A stretch of 34,013 nucleotides of DNA from Desulfovibrio sp. (GCA_024699605.1 JAILPJ010000064.1:1-34013); one strand, 5' to 3'; shown: positions 22,759 through 31,572, numbered from the stretch's first letter. Numbers and translations are program-made. The notes: generated by a model not told the origin, from the sequence alone.

Positions 22759-25146
22759 CTAAATGCGCACCGGCAAAGCGTTGATCAGAGACTGAGCGAC
22801 CTTGTTGCGCTCCTTGTCCACTTCACCGTCCTTGAGGGTACGGCTGGGATGTCGAAAGGTCAGGCGGAAGGAAAGATGGCGCTCCTCGCTGCCTTCAGGT
22901 TCATACTCGCAGACAAAGGCCAGATCTTCAAGATAGGGCAACTTCATGGAGCGAATGTGCTCGACAATGCTGCCAACGCTGAGCTCGCGGCCACCGATCA
23001 CGGTAATGTCGCGGCGCACAGGCGGAAAACTGGCAAGACCCACAAAATGTACCGCGGCTTTTTCCGAAGCCTTTTTCAAAAGATCGAGATTGACTTCGGC
23101 AAGCCACACGCCCTCATGGGCCAGGTATTCGTTGGCAATAGCCGGAACCAGGCGGCCAAGGCAACCCAATGGCTCATCGCCCAAAAAGATGTCAATGGCC
23201 GGCAAAAGATAGGGATGTTTTGCACACGCTACAAAGCGCGCAGGTGGAAGATGCAGCGTGGCAAGCAGATGTTCCAGAAAACCGCGCAGATCGCTGTAAT
23301 CCATCGTTTCAGGCGTATACGGCCAGACGTCTTCGTTGCGCAGACCGTGCAAGACAAAACCCAGTATGCCAGTTTCGCGGGCTCCGGTTTCTGACTGCTG
23401 GCTGGCATGAAAGACATGGGCCAGTTCAAAGAGCCGGACAGACTGCGCCCCTTGTGCCAGATTATTGCGCAGTGCCTGTAAAAGGCCCGGGGCAAGAACG
23501 GTTCGCAAGACATTCTGTTCCGCTGTGAGCGGATTCATGATGGAGATGCGGTCTTCCTGCGGCAGCTGTAAGAGATCAAGATCCTTATGGCCCACAAAGC
23601 TGTAGTTAATAGCCTCATTGAGCCCCAGGCCCGCTGCCCAGTGCCGAATCTTCTGCCAAAAGACAAAATCCGAGGGCGCCTCACCCGCACGCTCCAGAGA
23701 AAACTCCATGGCCGGCAGTGCCGGGGGAATATTGTCCAGACCATAAACGCGCCCCACTTCTTCCACCAGGTCTGCCGCGCGCGTAAGATCCGGTCGCCAC
23801 GAAGGCTGCGTGACCTGCCAGGGCTCTATGCCAGTCTGCACCTGGCAGCCTACCCCCTGCAGCACCTCCAGGGCAAAATCGCTGCCCAAAGAAAGTCCCA
23901 AAAGCGCATCAGCCTGTTTGGGCGAAAAGGCAATGGTCGCTGGCACAAAGGCCTTGGCTTGATTCACTGAAAGGGTTTTGTGCACCTTGCCTTGCGCCAA
24001 TTGCGCCATCATGGCACAGGCACGGTCAAGGGCCCAAACACTGCGTTCCTGATCGATGCCGCGCTCAAAGCGAAACGACGCTTCGCTACTCAGACCCAGC
24101 CGGCGCGAGGTCTTACGAATGCTAGCTGGCTGAAAAACAGCGCTTTCCAGAAAAACGCTTGTTGTCGTCTCGGTGATTTCACTCTCAAGGCCGCCCATGA
24201 CCCCGGCCAGGGCCACCGCTTTTTCGCCGTCGCAAATGCAGAGATCGCGGCTATTCAAAAGACGATTCTGCCCATCCAGTGTCACGAAGTTCTCACCTTC
24301 CGCCGCGGGCCGTACCACGATCCTGCGACCGGCCAGTTTTTCCAGATCAAAAGCGTGCAGGGGCTGACCGCATTCCATGAGAATGTAATTGGTCACGTCC
24401 ACCAGATTGGAGATGGCCCGCACGCCAACCGCCATAAGGCGATAGCGAATTTTGGCCGGAGAAGGCGCCACAGTCACGCCTGAGATGACACGACCGGCAT
24501 AAAGCCAGCAGAGCTCAGGATCCTGAATGGCAATGGGCAGAGCAGCACTGTCTTCCACACAGTCGAGGCTACGCTCGGGTATGGTCAAGGGCAGATGAAA
24601 GGCCATGGCGGTCTCTCTGGCCAGTCCCAGAACCGAAAGACAGTCTGCGCGGTTGGGGGTGATAGAAAGATCGAGCACCTCAGTATCGAGTTCCAGCTCA
24701 TCCACCAGGCGTCTGCCCACAGGCGTGTTCTCCGGCAGCACCATGATGCCGCTGTGGTCATCGGAAAGACCCAGTTCCCGCTCAGAGCAGATCATACCAT
24801 GGGAAGGCTGACCTCTGAGCTTTGACTTTTTGATCACTGTGCCATCAGGCAGGCGACTGCCTACTGTTGCCACCGCCACCTTCTGTCCTGCTGCCACATT
24901 GGGGGCTCCGCAGACAATGTCAAGAAGCGCCTCGCCGCCCACATCCACTTGACAGCAGTGCAAATGGTCGGAGTCAGGATGCCTGCTACAGTTCACCACA
25001 TGGCCTGTGGTGATGGCCTCAAGCGCGGCAAAGGGATGCCTGAGCTCTTCGAGCTCGAGCCCCAGCATGGTCAGCCTGTCACCCAACGCTTGGGCAGTAC
25101 CTTCATACGGAGTAAATTCACGCAGCCAAGAAAGAGAAAGAAGCAT
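22759..25146 (-). CDS. pheT: Phenylalanine-tRNA ligase beta subunit
   Basis: A 795-aa subunit of the alpha2-beta2 enzyme that charges tRNA-Phe. Domains in order: MLLSLSWLREFTPYEGT start, a tRNA-binding OB fold (about 40-150, VVNCSRHPDSDHLHCCQVDVGG), the B3/B4 editing domain (about 210-390), a B5 domain, a catalytic-like core, and a C-terminal FDX-ACB anticodon-binding domain (SFPPVRRDITVIGGRELSV). Start at the ATG with GGGA 8 nt upstream; an in-frame GTG 12 bases earlier is less likely. It is separated from pheS by a small secreted-protein gene, with a weak terminator-like hairpin just upstream. Confidence 0.96.
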   Translation of the reverse strand: MLLSLSWLREFTPYEGTAQALGDRLTMLGLELEELRHPFAALEAITTGHVVNCSRHPDSDHLHCCQVDVGGEALLDIVCGAPNVAAGQKVAVATVGSRLPDGTVIKKSKLRGQPSHGMICSERELGLSDDHSGIMVLPENTPVGRRLVDELELDTEVLDLSITPNRADCLSVLGLARETAMAFHLPLTIPERSLDCVEDSAALPIAIQDPELCWLYAGRVISGVTVAPSPAKIRYRLMAVGVRAISNLVDVTNYILMECGQPLHAFDLEKLAGRRIVVRPAAEGENFVTLDGQNRLLNSRDLCICDGEKAVALAGVMGGLESEITETTTSVFLESAVFQPASIRKTSRRLGLSSEASFRFERGIDQERSVWALDRACAMMAQLAQGKVHKTLSVNQAKAFVPATIAFSPKQADALLGLSLGSDFALEVLQGVGCQVQTGIEPWQVTQPSWRPDLTRAADLVEEVGRVYGLDNIPPALPAMEFSLERAGEAPSDFVFWQKIRHWAAGLGLNEAINYSFVGHKDLDLLQLPQEDRISIMNPLTAEQNVLRTVLAPGLLQALRNNLAQGAQSVRLFELAHVFHASQQSETGARETGILGFVLHGLRNEDVWPYTPETMDYSDLRGFLEHLLATLHLPPARFVACAKHPYLLPAIDIFLGDEPLGCLGRLVPAIANEYLAHEGVWLAEVNLDLLKKASEKAAVHFVGLASFPPVRRDITVIGGRELSVGSIVEHIRSMKLPYLEDLAFVCEYEPEGSEERHLSFRLTFRHPSRTLKDGEVDKERNKVAQSLINALPVRI

Positions 25147-25178
25147 AGCGTTTCCCACAAAAAGTCGAAGAGGATAGT

Positions 25179-25201
25179 CAAAAAAAGCAGCCCAAGGTGC
25201 T
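25179..25201 (-). terminator. Weak terminator or attenuator-like hairpin before pheT
   Basis: On the minus strand AGCACC and GGCTGCT form a short bulged hairpin followed by seven T (complement of 25179-25185). It lies between the small secreted-protein gene and pheT. Probably only partly effective; it could set the relative level of the two genes. Confidence 0.4.
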
Positions 25202-25217
25202 CAGACAAGACACAATA

Positions 25218-25556
25218 CTAATGGAAAGACCAGACGGGCGAGCGGTCACGTTCAGGCTCAGGCAGAGGCCGTTCCACGGGATTCTGCCCGTATCTGCCGT
25301 AGGCACCCCGGGGAAGTCGCTGACGCGGCTTGGGTTCGGGACGCACGTCGCTTACGGTATTGCCGTACGCATCGGTATAGCCCATGCCGCCCTCAGCTGT
25401 GCGACCAAAACTTCCCGAAGAAGGCAAAGCCTCAGGGGCACGTGGGCCACCCGGTGCTTCCGTGCCTGAATCACGAGGCGTATAGACGGTTTTGGCCAAA
25501 GCGTTGGGCGCAAGCCCGAGCACAAGCAGCAGACAGAACAGAGCCAGCCTGCGCAT
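25218..25556 (-). CDS. Small secreted proline-rich protein, function unknown
   Basis: A 112-aa protein with a clear signal peptide (MRRLALFCLLLVLGLAPNALA, cut before Lys22). The mature part is rich in Pro, Gly, Arg and Glu, with no predicted fold: TPRDSGTEAPGGPRAPEALP, then GYTDAYGNTVSDVRPEPKPRQRLPRG. The 'YTDAYGNTV' segment looks like a short conserved patch of small periplasmic proteins, but I do not recognise a family. The start lies 2 bases after the pheS stop, so it is in the same transcript, and it interrupts the normally adjacent pheS-pheT pair. Confidence 0.7.
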   Translation of the reverse strand: MRRLALFCLLLVLGLAPNALAKTVYTPRDSGTEAPGGPRAPEALPSSGSFGRTAEGGMGYTDAYGNTVSDVRPEPKPRQRLPRGAYGRYGQNPVERPLPEPERDRSPVWSFH

Positions 25557-25558
25557 GA

Positions 25559-26596
25559 CTAAGCGCCAAACTGAGTCAAAAAACGCAGATCATTTTCAAA
25601 AAAGAGGCGCAGATCACCGATGCCGTATTTGAGCATGGCGATACGTTCCACACCCAGTCCGAAAGCAAAGCCGCTCACCTCTCGAGGATAGTTCACAGCC
25701 TCAAAGACCGCCGGATCCACCATGCCGCAGCCCAATATTTCTACCCAGCCGGTTCCCTTGCAAACCCGGCAGGTCTCATGGCCCAGATGTCCGGATCCTC
25801 CGCAGAGAAAACAGGAAATATCGACTTCAGCGGACGGCTCGGTAAAGGGGAAGAAGCTCTGTCTGAAACGGACCTCTGTGGCCGGACCAAAAACACCGCG
25901 CACAAAAGCCGTCAGAATACCGCGCAGATGGGCCATGGTGATGGAATGACCGACCATCAGGCCTTCAACCTGATGAAACATGGGGGTATGCGTCAGATCC
26001 GAATCCCTGCGATAGACCTTGCCAGGGACCACGACGGCCAGGGGAGGACGTCGGGCGAGCATGGTTCTGACCTGCACAGGCGAGGTATGCGTGCGCATCA
26101 GGATGGTGTCGGTGATATACAGGGTATCCTGCATGTCACGGGCGGGATGCTCAGGCGGCATGTTCAGGGCTTCAAAATTGTAGTGGTCAATCTCCACTTC
26201 CGGCCCCTGAGCAATGTCAAAGCCCAGTTGACGAAAAATCCCGCAGATTTCTTCCATGATCAGGGTGTCGGGATGCAAGGAGCCCATATTCGGCTTACGT
26301 CCCGGCATGGAAGCGTCAAAACGGGCCAGGGCAGCCGCTTCACGGGCGGCCAGAAGTTCATCGCGGCGTTTTTCAAAACGCCCATTGGCGCGCTCCTTGA
26401 CCACATTGGCCTTCTGACCAAAAGCCGGCCGTTCCGCTTGAGGCAATTCTGGCAGCTGACTCATGATCTGCGCCAGACGTCCCTTGCGACCCAAAAATTC
26501 GATACGCAGTTGTTCCAGTTCATCCAAAGAAGAAGCCTGGTCCAGACCTTTTTCAAGTTCCGGTTCCAGGCTTTCCAGTGCGCTAATAAGATCCAT
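25559..26596 (-). CDS. pheS: Phenylalanine-tRNA ligase alpha subunit
   Basis: A 345-aa catalytic subunit. The N-terminal coiled-coil arm (1-85) binds tRNA-Phe; the class II core shows [27 protein letters not shown] (motif 1/2 region), [13 protein letters not shown], the [17 protein letters not shown] motif and motif 3 [18 protein letters not shown]. The ATG at 26596 follows GAGGA and gives the normal N-terminus; upstream in-frame codons would extend into the intergenic hairpin. It lies 57 bases downstream of rplT. Confidence 0.97.
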   Translation of the reverse strand: MDLISALESLEPELEKGLDQASSLDELEQLRIEFLGRKGRLAQIMSQLPELPQAERPAFGQKANVVKERANGRFEKRRDELLAAREAAALARFDASMPGRKPNMGSLHPDTLIMEEICGIFRQLGFDIAQGPEVEIDHYNFEALNMPPEHPARDMQDTLYITDTILMRTHTSPVQVRTMLARRPPLAVVVPGKVYRRDSDLTHTPMFHQVEGLMVGHSITMAHLRGILTAFVRGVFGPATEVRFRQSFFPFTEPSAEVDISCFLCGGSGHLGHETCRVCKGTGWVEILGCGMVDPAVFEAVNYPREVSGFAFGLGVERIAMLKYGIGDLRLFFENDLRFLTQFGA

Positions 26597-26617
26597 GCAG
26601 GTCCTCGCGTTCGTCAG

Positions 26618-26640
26618 GACGGGCAGCAGAGCTGCCCGTC
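26618..26640 (-). other. Ten-base-pair hairpin between rplT and pheS
   Basis: GACGGGCAGC (26618-26627) and GCTGCCCGTC (26631-26640) form a perfect 10-bp stem with a 3-nt loop. No T-run follows on either strand, so it is not a standard terminator. It may be a processing or stability element that separates the ribosomal-protein message from pheS. Confidence 0.6.
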
Positions 26641-26653
26641 TGCACATTTCAGC

Positions 26654-27007
26654 TTAATTCAGAGCAGTTTTGGCCATGTCGACGAGCCTTGCGAAATCTT
26701 CCTTCTGGAAAACGGCAAGATCGGCCAAGACCTTGCGGTCCAGTCCCACCTTGGCCAATTTCAGGCCATGGACAAAACGGCTGTAGGAAAGGCCATTGAC
26801 ACGGGCCTGAGCATTGATCCGCAAAATCCACAAAGCGCGGAAATCACGCTTGCGCGCCTTGCGGCCCACAAAGGAGTTCTGCAGGGCACGCTCCACCGCT
26901 TCACGTGCAGTACGGTACAGACGGCTGCGGCCGCCGCGGAAGCCTTTGGCCGCATGCAAATATTTTTTATGACGATGATGACTGGCAAGTCCTCTCTTGA
27001 CACGCAT
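26654..27007 (-). CDS. rplT: 50S ribosomal protein L20
   Basis: A 117-aa protein of full family length, starting [42 protein letters not shown] and strongly basic at the N-terminus, which threads into 23S rRNA during early 50S assembly. In several bacteria L20 also represses its own operon by binding the mRNA. A very strong Shine-Dalgarno (AAAGGAGG) precedes the ATG, and the 71-base gap from rpmI holds a hairpin described separately. Part of the infC-rpmI-rplT operon. Confidence 0.98.
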   Translation of the reverse strand: MRVKRGLASHHRHKKYLHAAKGFRGGRSRLYRTAREAVERALQNSFVGRKARKRDFRALWILRINAQARVNGLSYSRFVHGLKLAKVGLDRKVLADLAVFQKEDFARLVDMAKTALN

Positions 27008-27013
27008 GGTGTA

Positions 27014-27052
27014 CCTCCTTTCACCATCTAGGCGGAGGAAAGCCCGATGGTG
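27014..27052 (-). promoter_or_regulatory. rplT leader hairpin with anti-Shine-Dalgarno loop
   Basis: On the minus strand CACCATC (27052-27046) pairs with GATGGTG (27028-27022). The 17-nt loop contains TTTCCTCC, which could pair with the AAAGGAGG that precedes rplT. This may allow the L20 start to be closed or opened. L20 or upstream translation could be the trigger; that is inference. Confidence 0.4.
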
Positions 27053-27078
27053 GGATAAAAGCTTTTCTCTCAGCGATC

Positions 27079-27276
27079 CTAGCCATTGGGCAACTGACGG
27101 CGCACAGCCTTGAGGTTGGCGCTGTCAACTAACGTCACTTTGCCCAAACGCATTTTACGGCCAGGGGCTTTCTTGGTCAAAATATGACGCATATTCTGAC
27201 GACGACGACGGTATTTTCCGCTTCCGGTCAGCTCAAAACGCTTGGCTGCCGAACGCCGGGTTTTAATCTTGGGCAT
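27079..27276 (-). CDS. rpmI: 50S ribosomal protein L35
   Basis: A 65-aa, highly basic protein beginning [36 protein letters not shown], the standard L35 sequence pattern and length. The ATG at 27276 has GAGGAG 8 nt upstream; longer in-frame readings are spurious. It lies 64 bases after infC; a GCCGGC-GCCGGC hairpin (27312-27317 with 27327-27332) lies in this gap and could be an operon control site. Confidence 0.97.
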   Translation of the reverse strand: MPKIKTRRSAAKRFELTGSGKYRRRRQNMRHILTKKAPGRKMRLGKVTLVDSANLKAVRRQLPNG

Positions 27277-27340
27277 CTCTTCACTCCTCAAATACAAAGG
27301 GATGGAACAAAGCCGGCCTGAAAAGTGCCGGCGGTGCAGA

Positions 27341-27886
27341 CTATTTCTTGGGCACAAGCAACATCTGCAACGTACGACCTTCAGCCTTGGCTTCCTGTTC
27401 GACCTTGGCCACGTCCGCCAAATCCGTCACAAATCGGCTCAGGATGTCCTGTCCCCTATCCTTGTGCACGATTTCACGGCCACGGAAGAAGACGGTAATC
27501 TTGCAGCGATCGCCGTCTTCAATGAAGCGGCGAATGTGCCTCAGCTTAGTCTCGTAGTCGTGATCATCGGTCTTGGGACGAACCTTGATTTCCTTGATCT
27601 GCACTACGGTCTGCCGTTTTTTGGCTTCCTGCTTTTTCTTCTGCTGTTCATAGCGGTATTTGCCAAAATCCATGATACGGCAGACAGGCGGGTCAGAAGC
27701 CGCAGCAACCTCCACGAGATCGAGCCCCGCGTCTTTGGCCTTTTCAATGGCCTCATTGCGCGACAGAATTCCCAGCTGTTCTCCATCGGCCCCGATAACA
27801 CGAACCTCTCTGGCACGAATCATCTCGTTGCGACGAGTTCCGTCCTGCGGAATCTCACGCCGCGGTCGTAAATTAGGCGAAGCTAT
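27341..27886 (-). CDS. infC: Translation initiation factor IF-3, probable AUA start
   Basis: IF-3 prevents subunit joining and proofreads the start codon. The usual ATG-based reading (from 27823, 160 aa) begins [11 protein letters not shown], but homologues have about 20 residues before this. The frame continues upstream as [21 protein letters not shown], beginning at an ATA that stands 8 bases after AAGGAGG. This gives 181 aa, the normal length. Noncanonical starts (AUU, AUC, AUA) are known for infC and permit autoregulation, since IF-3 discriminates against them. The proposed start lies inside the last codons of thrS (14-base overlap). The rest matches both IF-3 domains ([31 protein letters not shown]). 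Confidence 0.93.
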   Translation of the reverse strand: MASPNLRPRREIPQDGTRRNEMIRAREVRVIGADGEQLGILSRNEAIEKAKDAGLDLVEVAAASDPPVCRIMDFGKYRYEQQKKKQEAKKRQTVVQIKEIKVRPKTDDHDYETKLRHIRRFIEDGDRCKITVFFRGREIVHKDRGQDILSRFVTDLADVAKVEQEAKAEGRTLQMLLVPKK

Positions 27887-29819
27887 AGCGCATTCCTCCT
27901 TTTTTAAAGGGCTCCTCCGCGTCTGCCCGAATCATGGCCACGATCTCCTCCACGGATTTCAAGCCCACGTTTTCTCCACTGCGCAAGCGTACATTACATG
28001 CATGCTCTTGCATTTCCTTTTCGCCCACAACCAGCATGTAGGGAATTTTGGCGACCTGAGCTTCACGAATTTTGAAGCCCAGTTTTTCATTGCGAATGTC
28101 GGCTTCGGCCCTGATACCAAGCTCGCGCAAACTGTCACGCAGGGCCAGGGCAGCGCTTTCAGCCGCACCGGTGACTGTCAACAGACGGGCCTGTTCAGGG
28201 GCCAGCCAAACCGGCAGTGCGCCGGCAAACTGCTCAATGAGCACACCGATAAAACGCTCCAGCGAGCCCATAATGGCACGGTGCACCATAACCGGGCGGT
28301 GGCGTTCACCGTCCTGCCCTATATAGCTAAGATCAAAACGCTCTGGCAAGGTAAAGTCGACCTGAATGGTGGAACACTGCCATTCACGACCCAGACAGTC
28401 GAGCAAAACCACATCGATCTTGGGTCCGTAAAAAGCCCCATCCCCCTCGTTGATCACATAGTCCAGACCCGCTCCTGTCACAGCCTGAATCAAGGCCTTG
28501 GTCGCCAAATCCCAAGCCTCGTCGGTGCCGATACTGTCTTCGGGACGGGTGGAGATCATCACGCGGTAGGAAAAGCCAAAAAGCCCCATGAGATCCTGGA
28601 TGAGCCGAATCACGTCGAGAATTTCGCCTTCGAGCTGCTCCGGTGTGCAGAGGATGTGCGCGTCATCCTGCGTGAACTGGCGCACACGCAACAGCCCGTG
28701 CAAAACGCCGCTTTTTTCGTGTCTGTGCACCAGACCAAGCTCAAAATAACGCTGAGGCAAATCGCGGTAGCTGCGCAAGGCATTGTTATAGATGAGCATA
28801 TGGCCTACGCAGTTCATCGGCTTGATGCCGTACTGATTCTCGTCGATCTCGGTAAAATACATATTCTGGCGGTAATGGTCATAATGACCGGAACGCTGCC
28901 AGGTTTCAGCGCGCAAAAGCTGTGGCCCCTGCACAATGTCGTAACCGCGCTTGAGATGTTCCTTACGCCAAAAATCTTCCAGGATGGTGCGCACCAGCAT
29001 GCCGCGCGGCAGCCAAAAAACCATGCCGGGAGCCACATCTTCCCGGAACATGAAAAAGTCCAGTTCCTTGCCGAGCTTGCGGTGGTCACGGCGCTTGGCT
29101 TCCTCAATCTGCTTAAGATAGCTGGCCAGGGCCTTTTCCTCAGTAAAGGCCGTGCCGTAAATGCGCGAGAGCATGGGATTGTGCTCATCGCCGTGCCAGT
29201 AGGCGCCGGCGACCGACAAGAGCTTGGATACGCGCGTAAATCCCGTATGCGGCACATGCGGGCCGCGGCAGAGATCCGTAAAATCGGCGCAGGTGTAGAG
29301 GGAAACGCTCTCTCCGGGAAGATTTTCGATCAGCTCAACCTTATAGGTTTCGCCCATCTCCCGAAAACGGGCCAGCGCTTCAGCCTTGGGCAGATCCTGA
29401 CGGACAAAGGGGGCTTTCTGTTCCGCAATTTTCTTCATTTCCGCTTCAATGGCGGCCAGATCTTCGGAAGAAAAGGGGCGCTCCACGTCAAAGTCATAGT
29501 AAAAGCCCGTGGCAATAGCCGGACCAATGGTCACTTTAGCCTTGGGATAGAGATGTTTGACAGCACAGGCCATGACATGGGAGGTCGAATGCCGAACGAT
29601 TTCCAATCCTTCGGGACTGTCAGCGGCAACAGGCAGAATTTCCTGTGCGGTTTCAGGCAGCGGCGCGGCAAGATCCATGAGCTGCTCACCATCGGCCTTC
29701 CGCACCTTGACCGCAACCAACGCCTTGAATTTCTTGCCGCTCAAACTCTTTTGCAAGATCTCAGCAAGGGGTGTGCCTGCCATAACTTCGAGGGATTGTC
29801 CTTCCAGCTGGACGTTCAT
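27873..29819 (-). CDS. thrS: Threonine-tRNA ligase
   Basis: A 648-aa class II synthetase. Domains: TGS (1-60), an editing domain with the HSTSH and [18 protein letters not shown] zinc-like motifs (about 75-230), the catalytic core with [55 protein letters not shown] (zinc cysteine and motif 2) and [19 protein letters not shown] (motif 3), and the C-terminal anticodon domain. Full family length. The ATG has no nearby Shine-Dalgarno; its GGAGG is 48 bases upstream in a hairpin-bridged element. First gene of the thrS-infC-rpmI-rplT cluster, and it lies after the tRNA-Val terminator. Confidence 0.97.
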   Translation of the reverse strand: MNVQLEGQSLEVMAGTPLAEILQKSLSGKKFKALVAVKVRKADGEQLMDLAAPLPETAQEILPVAADSPEGLEIVRHSTSHVMACAVKHLYPKAKVTIGPAIATGFYYDFDVERPFSSEDLAAIEAEMKKIAEQKAPFVRQDLPKAEALARFREMGETYKVELIENLPGESVSLYTCADFTDLCRGPHVPHTGFTRVSKLLSVAGAYWHGDEHNPMLSRIYGTAFTEEKALASYLKQIEEAKRRDHRKLGKELDFFMFREDVAPGMVFWLPRGMLVRTILEDFWRKEHLKRGYDIVQGPQLLRAETWQRSGHYDHYRQNMYFTEIDENQYGIKPMNCVGHMLIYNNALRSYRDLPQRYFELGLVHRHEKSGVLHGLLRVRQFTQDDAHILCTPEQLEGEILDVIRLIQDLMGLFGFSYRVMISTRPEDSIGTDEAWDLATKALIQAVTGAGLDYVINEGDGAFYGPKIDVVLLDCLGREWQCSTIQVDFTLPERFDLSYIGQDGERHRPVMVHRAIMGSLERFIGVLIEQFAGALPVWLAPEQARLLTVTGAAESAALALRDSLRELGIRAEADIRNEKLGFKIREAQVAKIPYMLVVGEKEMQEHACNVRLRSGENVGLKSVEEIVAMIRADAEEPFKKGGMRYSFA

Positions 29820-29872
29820 CTAGTCTTTCTCAGCGCCATATCCCCGCCTGGCAGGGAGGAAACGCTGCCTCC
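29820..29872 (-). promoter_or_regulatory. Hairpin-bridged Shine-Dalgarno element (thrS)
   Basis: On the minus strand GGAGG (29872-29868) is followed by CAGCG (29867-29863), which pairs with CGCTG (29835-29831); 11 bases follow to the ATG. TCCCTGCC with GGCGGGGA makes a strong inner hairpin. CCTCC just after TTT could pair with GGAGG instead. E. coli thrS is also controlled by leader structure, but that operator mimics tRNA-Thr and looks different. Confidence 0.7.
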
Positions 29873-29908
29873 GTTGGTTTTCCTGTTAAAGAATTGCGTC
29901 TTAAGCAT

Positions 29909-29934
29909 AAAAAAGGGGAGGCAGATACCTCCCC
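29909..29934 (-). terminator. Intrinsic terminator after tRNA-Val
   Basis: GGGGAGG (29915-29921) and CCTCCCC (29928-29934) form a 7-bp stem; on the minus strand it is followed by six T (complement of 29909-29914). It ends the tRNA transcript. It lies 37 bases upstream of the thrS GGAGG, so it could also act as an attenuator for thrS. A further TTCCGG-CCGGAA hairpin lies just upstream (29939-29960). Confidence 0.85.
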
Positions 29935-30006
29935 GAACTTCCGGTTCTACGCAGCCGGAAAAAATGAAAAAACGGTATTTTACGGGTAAAACCCGATATG
30001 TGCATT

Positions 30007-30083
30007 TGGTAGGAACGAGCAGACTTGAACTGCTGACCCCTTCCGTGTCAAGGAAGTACTCTAGCCACCTGAGCTACGCTCCT
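30007..30083 (-). tRNA. tRNA-Val (anticodon GAC)
   Basis: Read on the minus strand, AGGAGCG at the 5' end pairs with CGTTCCT (one G-U), the D arm begins GCTC with GAGT, the anticodon stem CTTCC-GGAAG encloses TTGACAC with anticodon GAC, and the T arm AGCAG-TTCAAGT-CTGCT is complete. The discriminator A and an encoded CCA (30007-30009) follow. A sigma-70 promoter is 17 bases upstream and a terminator follows about 75 bases after the 3' end. Confidence 0.96.
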
Positions 30084-30099
30084 ACAAGAGGCAGATGGT

Positions 30100-30128
30100 T
30101 TTATAGCCCGCCAGACAAACTCCGTCAA
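30100..30128 (-). promoter_or_regulatory. Sigma-70 promoter of tRNA-Val
   Basis: On the minus strand TTGACG (30128-30123) and TATAAA (30105-30100) are separated by exactly 17 bases, giving a start about 10 bases before the mature tRNA. One of the best promoter matches in the window. Confidence 0.85.
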
Positions 30129-30235
30129 GCAAAAAGATACGATCTTTGGATTTTTTCAGCATTGACATTTCTGCCCCCACCAAGCAAGTTCGCAAGACCG
30201 GCAACAACGCGAGTTTTTTTTCAGGAGTCTGCCCC

Positions 30236-31555
30236 ATGCCGCATTGCACAACTCTCCTCCACGCCAAAAACATACTGACCCAAGACAGTGAGCGCAATCT
30301 GCTTGAAGAGGCCTCCCTGGCCATTCACAACGGCAAAATCGTGGCCATAGGCCCACGCCAGGAGCTTGCGCCTGTCTGGCAGGCTCAAGAGGAACGCGAT
30401 CTCGGCAATGTGCTGGTCTTGCCAGGCCTGATCAATGCCCATACCCACGCTGCCATGACGCTGTTGCGCGGCTATGCCGACGATCTACCCCTGCTGGCCT
30501 GGCTTGAGCAGAAAATCTTCCCCCGCGAAGCCCAGCTCACAGCAGAAATTGTGGAGCTCTTCTCCCTTTTGGGCTTTGCTGAGATGCTGGCCACAGGCAC
30601 CACAGCCTGCCTGGACATGTATCTCTTCCAAAAGGCCGTCTTTGCCGCGGCCAAACGCGCCGGTATCCGCCTCAGCGCCGGAGAGGGGGTCTTCGCCTTT
30701 CCTTCGGCCAGCTGCGCCAATTGGCAGGAAGCCCTGGCCATCACAGAGGATCTGGCCCAAAGCACCAGCGCAGAAAGCCGGCTTGAGGTCATGGTCAGCC
30801 CACACAGCGTTTACACCACGAGCCCCGAGCTGCTCACAGCCTGTCTCTCCCTTGCCCAGAAACGGAATCTGCCGCTGCATCTGCACCTCTCTGAAAGTCC
30901 ACAGGAAGTGGCGCAATGCCAACAAAGCCATGGACTAAGCCCCATAGCCTATTGCGCAGAAAGAGGCCTTCTGACACAGCCGGCCGCTCTCGCCCACGTC
31001 GTGGCCGTAAGCGATGACGACCTCAAGTGCCTTACGGAGGCGAACGCCGTAACGGTACTGCATTGTCCGGGTTCCAACATGAAACTGGCCTCAGGCGCTG
31101 CCCGCATTCCCGAAATGCACAGTCTGGGCATCCCCATTGCCCTTGGAACCGACGGGGCCGCCAGCAATAATCAGCTGAACATGTTTCTGGAAATGAACCG
31201 GGCCGCTCTCTTACATAAACTTGTCGCCAAGAATCCCGAAGTGCTGCCGGCCGGCACGGTCTTCGACATGGCAACCCTGGGAGGAGCCAAAGCCCTGCAG
31301 CATCATGATCTGGGAAGCCTGGAGGTGGGAAAATGGGCCGATCTCACGGCGCTCGACCTTTCTGCCCCCAATCTTCTCCCCTGCTATGCCCCCATCTCCC
31401 ATCTTGTCTACGCGGCCACAGGCCATGAAGTGGTTCTGACGATGGTGGAAGGTGAAATTCTCTACGATCACGGCACCTTCACGCGCTTTGACTACGAGGC
31501 CCTTTGTCAGGAAATCCGTCAGATCACAGACGCGCTCCAACGCAAAGCGCTGTGA
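30236..31555 (+). CDS. Amidohydrolase, SAH/5'-methylthioadenosine deaminase (MtaD) type
   Basis: A 439-aa enzyme of the TrzN/AtzB-like amidohydrolase group. The metal ligands are GLINAHTHAAMTLLRGYADDLPLLAWLEQKIFP (His69, His71), a later His in SPHSVYTTSPELL and LHLHLSESPQEV, and the aspartate in LGTDGAASNNQLNM. The 'ADDLPLLAWL' and 'GTDGAASNN' segments are typical of MtaD enzymes, which deaminate S-adenosylhomocysteine and methylthioadenosine. These recycle products of SAM use; exact substrate preference cannot be read from sequence. The ATG at 30236 with AGGAG upstream gives the family start; in-frame codons before it are not part of the fold. Divergent from tRNA-Val. Confidence 0.85.
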   Translation: MPHCTTLLHAKNILTQDSERNLLEEASLAIHNGKIVAIGPRQELAPVWQAQEERDLGNVLVLPGLINAHTHAAMTLLRGYADDLPLLAWLEQKIFPREAQLTAEIVELFSLLGFAEMLATGTTACLDMYLFQKAVFAAAKRAGIRLSAGEGVFAFPSASCANWQEALAITEDLAQSTSAESRLEVMVSPHSVYTTSPELLTACLSLAQKRNLPLHLHLSESPQEVAQCQQSHGLSPIAYCAERGLLTQPAALAHVVAVSDDDLKCLTEANAVTVLHCPGSNMKLASGAARIPEMHSLGIPIALGTDGAASNNQLNMFLEMNRAALLHKLVAKNPEVLPAGTVFDMATLGGAKALQHHDLGSLEVGKWADLTALDLSAPNLLPCYAPISHLVYAATGHEVVLTMVEGEILYDHGTFTRFDYEALCQEIRQITDALQRKAL

Positions 31556-31572
31556 AGAATCGAACGAAGCTA

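Noticed and set aside
25778..27031. A 417-codon plus-strand frame opposite pheS and rplT
   Set aside because: It mirrors conserved genes on the other strand; codon bias of the real genes keeps the frame open.
27660..30278. An 872-codon open frame on the plus strand opposite thrS and infC
   Set aside because: It is antisense to well-recognised genes, has no ribosome binding site, reads as low-complexity sequence without domains, and runs through the tRNA-Val gene.
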